Origin: Treponema sp.
Lineage (GTDB): Bacteria > Spirochaetota > Spirochaetia > Treponematales > Breznakiellaceae
Length of the DNA: 10,259 nucleotides
Assembly: GCA_031255615.1 (NCBI GenBank)
Contig: JAIRSD010000026.1
Location: 1-10,259 of the forward strand
Direction: 5' to 3'
The notes below the pieces were generated by a model that was not told the DNA's origin, did no database searches, and was given only the letters and a program-made list of their open reading frames with translations. This document shows, in pieces, positions 5,034 through 10,259 of the stretch (the stretch's first letter is position 1; each line of letters begins with the position of its first letter). The position numbers and the translations under genes were made by a program.

Positions 5034-7058
5034 ATGCTAAGCAGGATGCGGAATATCGGTATTATGGCCCATATTGACGCGGGGAAGACTACCACGACGG
5101 AGCGGATTCTTTATTATACCGGCAAGAGCCACCGTATCGGCGAGGTGGACGACGGGGAAGCCATCATGGACTGGATGGAGCAGGAGCAGGAGCGGGGAAT
5201 CACCATCCAGAGCGCCGCCACTACTGCCTGGTGGCGGGATTGCCAGATCAACATTATTGATACCCCGGGGCATGTGGATTTTACCGCCGAGGTGGAGCGT
5301 TCCCTGCGGGTGCTGGACGGGGCGGTCGCCATTTTCGACGCGGTCCACGGGGTGCAGCCCCAGACTGAAACGGTCTGGCGGCAGGCGGAGCGCTACCGGG
5401 TGCCCTGCATCGGCTATGTGAACAAGATGGACCGGGTGGGGGCGGATTATGTTCAGGTTCTGCGGGATGTAAGCGAAAAATTCAACATTCCCACCGCCCC
5501 CATCCAAATACCTATCGGCAGGGAAGGCTCCTTTGAAGGGGTCATCGACCTTATCGCCATGGAAGAACTGCGCTGGGCCGGCGAGGGGGAGGAGGTGCTT
5601 CGCAGCCCCATCGCCGCGGAACGGCGGAGTCTGGCCGCCGAATGGCGGGAGAAATTTATCGACGTGCTTTCCCAGGTTTCCGACCTGGTAACGGAGCGTT
5701 ATCTGGGGGGGGGGGATATTGACGCGGAACTTATCAGGGGGGAGTTGAGGAAGGCGGTCCTCGCCCGGCTTCTGCTGCCCATGCTGGCGGGGGCTTCCCG
5801 CCGGAATATGGGGGTCCAGCCCCTGATCGACGCGGTGGTGGACTACCTGCCCGCCCCGGACGAAGTGCTTCCCGCCCTGGGACGGCACCTGAAAAAGGAT
5901 GAGGAAATTCAGGTGCCCTGCGATCCCCGGGCCGCCCCTCTGGGTCTGGTGTTCAAGATTCAAAACGACCGGGAGGCGGGGAGCCTCTGCTATGTCAGGA
6001 TGTATTCCGGTTCCCTTAAGCCGGGGACCGCGGTTTACAACGTCGGTAAACGGAAGCGGGAACGGGCGGGCCGTATTCTAAGGATGCACTCGAATAAGTC
6101 CGAACCCGTGGAGGAGCTTTCCGCCGGGGATATCGGCGTGGTTATCGGCATGAAACTGGCCCAAACCGGGGATACCGTCGGCACCGAAGGGTGGCCGGTG
6201 ATTTTGGAGAAGATGCAGTTCCCCGAACCGGTTATCTCGGTTTCCGTGGAGCCCCGGAATCTTTCCGACCGGGACCGGCTCAACGAGGCCCTGGCCCTGC
6301 TTTCCAGGGAGGATCCGACCTTTGTTACCAGGGAAAGCGAGGAGACCGGCCAGCTTATCATCTCCGGCATGGGGGAGCTGCACCTGGACGTGCTGGTAAC
6401 GAGAATCCGCAAGGAATACGGGCTGGAAGCCAAGGTGGGAAAGCCCCAGGTAACCTATAGGGAATCGGTGGGCAAGACGGTTGAACGGACCGAACAATTC
6501 TCCCGGGTTATCGCGGGAAAGGAAAACGCCGCGGAGCTGAGCCTCCGGGTGGAAGGGCTGGAACGGGGATCGGGGAACCAATACCGCTGCGAGGTGAAAG
6601 ACCGGAACATACCGGAGGGAATCTACGAGGCGGTGGAACGGGGGATCAAAAACGCCTTCGCCGCCGGCATCGTCCTGGGCTACCCCTGCATCGACATAGG
6701 GGCAACGGTAACGGCCCTCAAGTATACCGAGCTTACCGGTACGGCCTTCGCCTTTGAAGCCTGCGCCAGCATGGGTTTTGACGAAGCCTGCCGGGAGGCG
6801 GAGCCAATCCTTCTGGAACCCATCATGGCGGTGGAACTAACGGTCCCCCACGAATTCGTCGGGGAGGTGATGAGTCTGATAACCGCCCGGGGGGGCCAGG
6901 TTTTGAGCATGGATTCCCGGGTCGGTACGGATCATGTAAAGGCCGGCGCCCCCATGTCCAAGATGTTCGGTTTTATGACCCCCCTGAGGAGCGTGAGCCA
7001 GGGCCGGGCCGCCTTTACCATGGAGTTCTCCCACTTCGAGAAAAAGGCGGACCGGTAG
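5034..7058 (+). CDS. fusA: Elongation factor G, EF-G2 (ribosome recycling) type
   Basis: A 674-residue cytoplasmic translation GTPase. Domain I has AHIDAGKT (12-19), RGIT (55-58) with the switch around it, DTPGH (76-80), NKMD (130-133) and the G5 position at 253-255. Domain II covers about 285-380, domain III includes GMGELHLDV, domain IV starts near KPQVTYRES, and domain V ends with GRAAFTMEF. Canonical translocases (~690-700 residues) have a SGGRGQYG loop at the start of domain IV; here that place reads RVIAGKENAAELSL and is shorter. Together with the length, this fits the EF-G2 group of spirochaetes and mitochondria, which in Borrelia splits ribosomes with RRF while EF-G1 translocates. A second EF-G elsewhere in the genome is therefore expected. 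The start at 5034 (MLSRMRNIGIM) or 5046 (MRNIGIM) fits the family. Neither has a good Shine-Dalgarno, and the frame's extension to 4938 looks non-coding. Recycling function is inferred. Confidence 0.9.
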   Translation: MLSRMRNIGIMAHIDAGKTTTTERILYYTGKSHRIGEVDDGEAIMDWMEQEQERGITIQSAATTAWWRDCQINIIDTPGHVDFTAEVERSLRVLDGAVAIFDAVHGVQPQTETVWRQAERYRVPCIGYVNKMDRVGADYVQVLRDVSEKFNIPTAPIQIPIGREGSFEGVIDLIAMEELRWAGEGEEVLRSPIAAERRSLAAEWREKFIDVLSQVSDLVTERYLGGGDIDAELIRGELRKAVLARLLLPMLAGASRRNMGVQPLIDAVVDYLPAPDEVLPALGRHLKKDEEIQVPCDPRAAPLGLVFKIQNDREAGSLCYVRMYSGSLKPGTAVYNVGKRKRERAGRILRMHSNKSEPVEELSAGDIGVVIGMKLAQTGDTVGTEGWPVILEKMQFPEPVISVSVEPRNLSDRDRLNEALALLSREDPTFVTRESEETGQLIISGMGELHLDVLVTRIRKEYGLEAKVGKPQVTYRESVGKTVERTEQFSRVIAGKENAAELSLRVEGLERGSGNQYRCEVKDRNIPEGIYEAVERGIKNAFAAGIVLGYPCIDIGATVTALKYTELTGTAFAFEACASMGFDEACREAEPILLEPIMAVELTVPHEFVGEVMSLITARGGQVLSMDSRVGTDHVKAGAPMSKMFGFMTPLRSVSQGRAAFTMEFSHFEKKADR

Positions 7059-7101
7059 CAAGCCCTGCCGCGGGGGGCGGCACCCTGTTGAATCGGAAGG
7101 G

Positions 7102-7140
7102 GCCGCGCCGGTGGAGCGCGGCAACCGGGCTTTTGTCTTT
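7102..7140 (+). terminator. Possible terminator of the EF-G gene
   Basis: A perfect 7-bp stem GCCGCGC/GCGCGGC (7102-7108 with 7116-7122, 7-base loop) is followed after eight bases by TTTTGTCTTT, 44 bp after the stop. The gap before the T run makes it imperfect. A second stem, TGCCGC/GCGGCA at 7066-7082, has no T run. Confidence 0.4.
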
Positions 7141-7186
7141 AAAATCGGCATTGCCGAAGCCCTGCCGCCTTGGCTGCGCTGCATCG

Positions 7187-7290
7187 CCGGATAAGAAAAA
7201 CAACCGGGAACAGGAATGCAAGCGGCGGGGAACACGAAGGGACGCAGGGCCGCTCCCTGTTCCCGCCCCCTCTCCACATTCGTGGTCAAT
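7187..7290 (-). repeat. R1 repeat, decayed copy 4
   Basis: The block 7187-7218 (CCGGATAAG through AACAGGAATG) matches 3206-3237 of the inverted copy at 29 of 32 bases. Further right only GAACACGAAGG and ATTCGTGGT remain recognisable, and the left terminus is gone. It fills much of the 316-bp convergent gap between the EF-G and penicillin-binding protein genes; the rest (7291-7374) shows nothing beyond a small GGCC-TTTG-GGCC hairpin near 7296. Confidence 0.6.
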
Positions 7291-7374
7291 GCCGGCCTTT
7301 GGGCCGAACGGCAATTCTCATGCGGGACGGACCGGGAGTAAACCGAGAACCCTTGCCAGCCCCCCAGCGGACTC

Positions 7375-10215
7375 CTATTCAAACAGCGGATTGTAGGAAT
7401 CGTCCTCGTTCAAGGCCGCATCGAAGGAATCTTCCTGAGGGGCTTCTTCTTTTGGAGGAGGGGCGGCCTCTGAAAGGGATCCTTCCTCCCCCGGGAGGGC
7501 GGATTCCTCAGCGGCGGGGGCCGCATCAACCGGACCGAGCGCATCAACCGGATTCTCCGGCAAAGGCGCCGGATTCGGACGAGTCTGGGCCGGAGGGGGA
7601 GGGAGTTCCTCCTCCCCGTCGAGCAGAGGGTTTCCCGTACCGCGGCCTGCGGCCCTTCTGTTGGGGACGGCGGTCCCGGTCCTCCGGTTCGGCGTGGCGG
7701 CATTCCGGGCCGGGGTTCTGGCGGGAGTCCGGGGCCGCTGGGGGAGCAGATCGAGGGGCAGGGAGGGCATGGGGAGGGAATCCACCAGGTCGCTGGTGAG
7801 CCCCACGGCGTTGGACCGCATATAATCAAGATAAAAGGCCCCCGAATGGGCGGGGTTGCCGTGGATGTTGCAGTACTCCGAAGGCTGGGTTCCTTCCAGG
7901 AAGGGCAGAGTAATCTCCCCTTCGTTGCAGGAGGCGGTTTTAAGGAGCCCCGATTTCGCGCAGACCGTAACGTCGATGACCCCGGCAGCGGGCCGGACAA
8001 AATCCTTGTAGGCCAGCCCCTGATGAATCTCCCGCATATAGTCGGCCCACACGGGGCCCGCCAGGGTGGATCCGGTAAGGTTTACCCCCAGGGAATTCCC
8101 CGGTTTATCAAAACCAAACCAAATGGCGGTGGTATAGTAGGGGGAAAAACCCACGGTCCATGCGTCGGACCAGTTCTGGGGCGTTCCGGTTTTACCCGCC
8201 ATGGGCATGCGGAAACTCTTGCCGTTCTCGTCTTTGAAGGTGAATTTGGAACCCCAGCCCGACGGATTATAGAGGGTCCCCATTTCCACGGTTTTTTTGA
8301 GCATGCTGGTCATCACATAGGCGTTCTGGGGGCTTATCAACTGGATCTCCTCCCCCAAACGGCGCTGCTGCAGCCGGAGTTCCCGTTCCGGGTCCAGGAC
8401 TACCCGCCCGTTCCTATCCTCCACGGAGCGGATGGCCAGGGGGGTCGTCGAGCGGCCCTGGTTAGCGAAGACCGCAAAGGCCCGGGCCATCCGCAGGGGA
8501 GACGCGGAGATGATGCCCAGCCCCAAGGGGTAGACTCGGGGGAAGGTTCTGCGGATTTCGTCGAGATCGGTGATGTCCAGCAGCAGCGCCGCCCGGTCGA
8601 TGGCGGCGTCAAAGCCGATGCTGTCCAACACCCGCAGGGAAGGTACATTCATGGACTGGGCCAGGGCCTCGTAAAGAAGAACCGAACCCTTCCACTCGCC
8701 CCGGAAATTCAGGGGAATGTAGGGGGTGCCGTCCTCATTATGAAACACGATGGGAACGTCGTGGATAAGGGAAGCGGGGTTGAATTTGCGGGAATCAACG
8801 GCCGCCGAATAGTACAGGGGCTTAAAGGAAGAACCGGGCTGGGTGTTCCCCTGGGTGGCCCGGATAAGCTGGTTGGATTCGTCATACCGGGAGCCGCCGA
8901 TGATGGCGGTGATATAGCCGGTGTCATTTTCGATGGAGATGAGGGCCCCCTCTACTACGGTCCTTTCCGCAGCAGCCCGGAGTTCCCCAAAGGCCGTATT
9001 GGTGATGATCTTGAGGTCCTGCATACCAAAGACCAGGGCCGCCATATCCACCAGGGGATTTATCACCTTGGTATAATGGTTCAGGGCCCGCTGTTCCTGC
9101 TGGGACTCCCCGGTAGAATGGATGTCTTCGAGATCAAAATAGAGGGAAAGGAGATTTACGATAGGGACGTAGGTATGTATGGCCTGCAAATTGCTGCTGC
9201 TGTTGGACCGGGAGAATTCCCGATTGGCCCTCTCCAGCCCCTGCTGCATGTACCGGGCCGCCGCTTCCTGGTGCTTCAGGTTTAAGGTCGTATGCACGGT
9301 GTATCCGTCCCGATAGTAGTCCATGGTCCCGTACATCATGGTGTCCAGTTCCCGCCGGACGTACTCGCTGAACCAGGGAGCCGCGTCCTCCCGGTTGTAA
9401 TACGCGGAGGTGGATGCCCGTGTATAGTCGTAGTTGTCCCAATAACTGTCGAAGGACGCCGCCGCTTCTTCCTCCGTCGCGTAGCCAAATTCAATCATCT
9501 TGGTGAGCACCGAAAGCTGCCGGTCCTTGGCCTCGTTCGGGTTGTTCAGGGGATTGTAACGGGTGGGGCTTGAAAGCTGGATCACCAAAATGGCCGCCTC
9601 CGCCAGGCTTATCTCCCGGGCGCTGTGGCCGAAGAAATACTGGCTTGCCGCCTCCACTCCGTAGGTGCCGGGCCCCATGATCATGTAGTTCAGGTAAATT
9701 TCCAGAATTTCGTTTTTGGTATAACGCCGCTCCATCTGAAAAGCCCACCAGAGTTCCCGGATCTTCCGGGAGTAGGAACGCTCGGACCGATCCGTGTAAA
9801 GGGTCCCCGCCACCTGCTGGGTGATGGTAGAACCGCCGCCCCAATTTTTCCCAAGAATCTGCCCCACCGCCGCCCGGGTAATGCCCCGGATGCTGAAACC
9901 CCGGTGGTTGTAGAAATCCGGGTCTTCCCGGGCCAGGACCGCGTAGATAAGGTGCCGGGGCAGCTCGTTCAGGGAGACAAGCTCCCGCTTTTCATCGGCG
10001 GCGAATTCGGTAATCAGGATGCCGTTAATATCCACGATTTTCGTGGGCAGGGCGGGGTGGAATTCCTGAAAATTCTCCTGATTTATGATGTTCGTCGTCG
10101 CCGCTAGGGACAAACCCAGGCCGATTCCAATAACAACCGCCGTAAGGATTGTAAAAAACGCCAGCACCCGAATCAAAATGGCGGAAAAAATCGAAGTTTT
10201 GCCCTTTGCGCCCAT
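7375..10215 (-). CDS. Class A penicillin-binding protein (PBP1A family)
   Basis: A 946-residue bifunctional wall synthase anchored in the inner membrane. It polymerises lipid II into glycan and cross-links the peptides in the periplasm. A single N-terminal helix spans about 10-38. The GT51 glycosyltransferase domain (about 60-240) shows LAREDPDFYNHRG with catalytic Glu97, GGSTITQQ (127-134), RKIREL and the typical LNYMIMGPGTYGVEAA. The transpeptidase domain has PGSSFKP (nucleophile Ser462, Lys465), SMN (521-523) and KTGT (675-678). A linker of about 80 residues (roughly 335-420), including an SRSNSSSN run, separates the catalytic domains. After ~815 comes a ~130-residue tail rich in Pro, Ala and Arg, then acidic, ending SYNPLFE; it is low-complexity and probably disordered. 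The start at 10215 directly precedes the basic end of the anchor; its Shine-Dalgarno is weak (AGG eight bases upstream). It stands alone, convergent with EF-G. Confidence 0.93.
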   Translation of the reverse strand: MGAKGKTSIFSAILIRVLAFFTILTAVVIGIGLGLSLAATTNIINQENFQEFHPALPTKIVDINGILITEFAADEKRELVSLNELPRHLIYAVLAREDPDFYNHRGFSIRGITRAAVGQILGKNWGGGSTITQQVAGTLYTDRSERSYSRKIRELWWAFQMERRYTKNEILEIYLNYMIMGPGTYGVEAASQYFFGHSAREISLAEAAILVIQLSSPTRYNPLNNPNEAKDRQLSVLTKMIEFGYATEEEAAASFDSYWDNYDYTRASTSAYYNREDAAPWFSEYVRRELDTMMYGTMDYYRDGYTVHTTLNLKHQEAAARYMQQGLERANREFSRSNSSSNLQAIHTYVPIVNLLSLYFDLEDIHSTGESQQEQRALNHYTKVINPLVDMAALVFGMQDLKIITNTAFGELRAAAERTVVEGALISIENDTGYITAIIGGSRYDESNQLIRATQGNTQPGSSFKPLYYSAAVDSRKFNPASLIHDVPIVFHNEDGTPYIPLNFRGEWKGSVLLYEALAQSMNVPSLRVLDSIGFDAAIDRAALLLDITDLDEIRRTFPRVYPLGLGIISASPLRMARAFAVFANQGRSTTPLAIRSVEDRNGRVVLDPERELRLQQRRLGEEIQLISPQNAYVMTSMLKKTVEMGTLYNPSGWGSKFTFKDENGKSFRMPMAGKTGTPQNWSDAWTVGFSPYYTTAIWFGFDKPGNSLGVNLTGSTLAGPVWADYMREIHQGLAYKDFVRPAAGVIDVTVCAKSGLLKTASCNEGEITLPFLEGTQPSEYCNIHGNPAHSGAFYLDYMRSNAVGLTSDLVDSLPMPSLPLDLLPQRPRTPARTPARNAATPNRRTGTAVPNRRAAGRGTGNPLLDGEEELPPPPAQTRPNPAPLPENPVDALGPVDAAPAAEESALPGEEGSLSEAAPPPKEEAPQEDSFDAALNEDDSYNPLFE

Positions 10216-10259
10216 GGTTTAAGCCTATGGAGGGGGAAGGTCTTTGTCAATGCCACGCC

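Noticed and set aside
5037..5963. A 308-codon minus-strand frame opposite EF-G
   Set aside because: It is an antisense shadow of the GTPase domain, and its residues are biased and unlike any family I know.
7846..9285. A 479-codon plus-strand frame opposite the penicillin-binding protein
   Set aside because: Gly/Pro/His-rich translation with no domain, lying wholly within a gene with complete GT51 and transpeptidase motifs.

Overview
The window is GC-rich DNA from a bacterium that is most likely a spirochaete, possibly a treponeme of the termite-gut or environmental type. The supporting signs are an elongation factor G whose domain IV looks like the spirochaete/mitochondrial EF-G2 recycling type, a large class A penicillin-binding protein, a two-domain nucleoside diphosphate kinase, and structured intergenic repeats resembling the Flavo-1 RNA motif, which is known from Bacteroidota and Spirochaetota. 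The placement is inference; there is no rRNA or other decisive marker here.

Layout: 1-416 is non-coding and holds one copy of a dispersed MITE-like repeat (R1). 417-818 (+) encodes a DUF1667 protein with two cysteine pairs. It carries an in-frame 32-bp repeat that recurs 233 bp further on, just after the gene. 1050-1427 (+) is the C-terminal half of a sugar ABC transporter permease, apparently a gene remnant. 1447-2562 (-) encodes an M24 Xaa-Pro peptidase, tail to tail with the remnant. 2563-3391 is an 829-bp repeat-filled gap with one Flavo-1-like structured element (minus strand) and two R1 copies in opposite orientation. 3392-4579 (-) encodes a tandem nucleoside diphosphate kinase with a degenerate first domain. 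4580-5033 is the divergent ndk/EF-G interval: an AT-rich ndk promoter, then a train of GC-rich hairpins that includes the second Flavo-1-like element (plus strand). 5034-7058 (+) encodes EF-G. 7059-7374 is a convergent gap with a possible terminator and a decayed R1 copy. 7375-10215 (-) encodes a class A penicillin-binding protein.

The genes are unlinked housekeeping functions (translation, nucleotide metabolism, peptide turnover, wall synthesis) with frequent strand switches, so no multi-gene system is evident. The interest lies between the genes. Two structured elements share single-stranded core sequences while their stems differ completely but keep pairing. There is a repeat family with terminal inverted repeats, and a third repeat sits inside a coding sequence. 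No tRNA, rRNA, CRISPR array or complete insertion sequence was seen.
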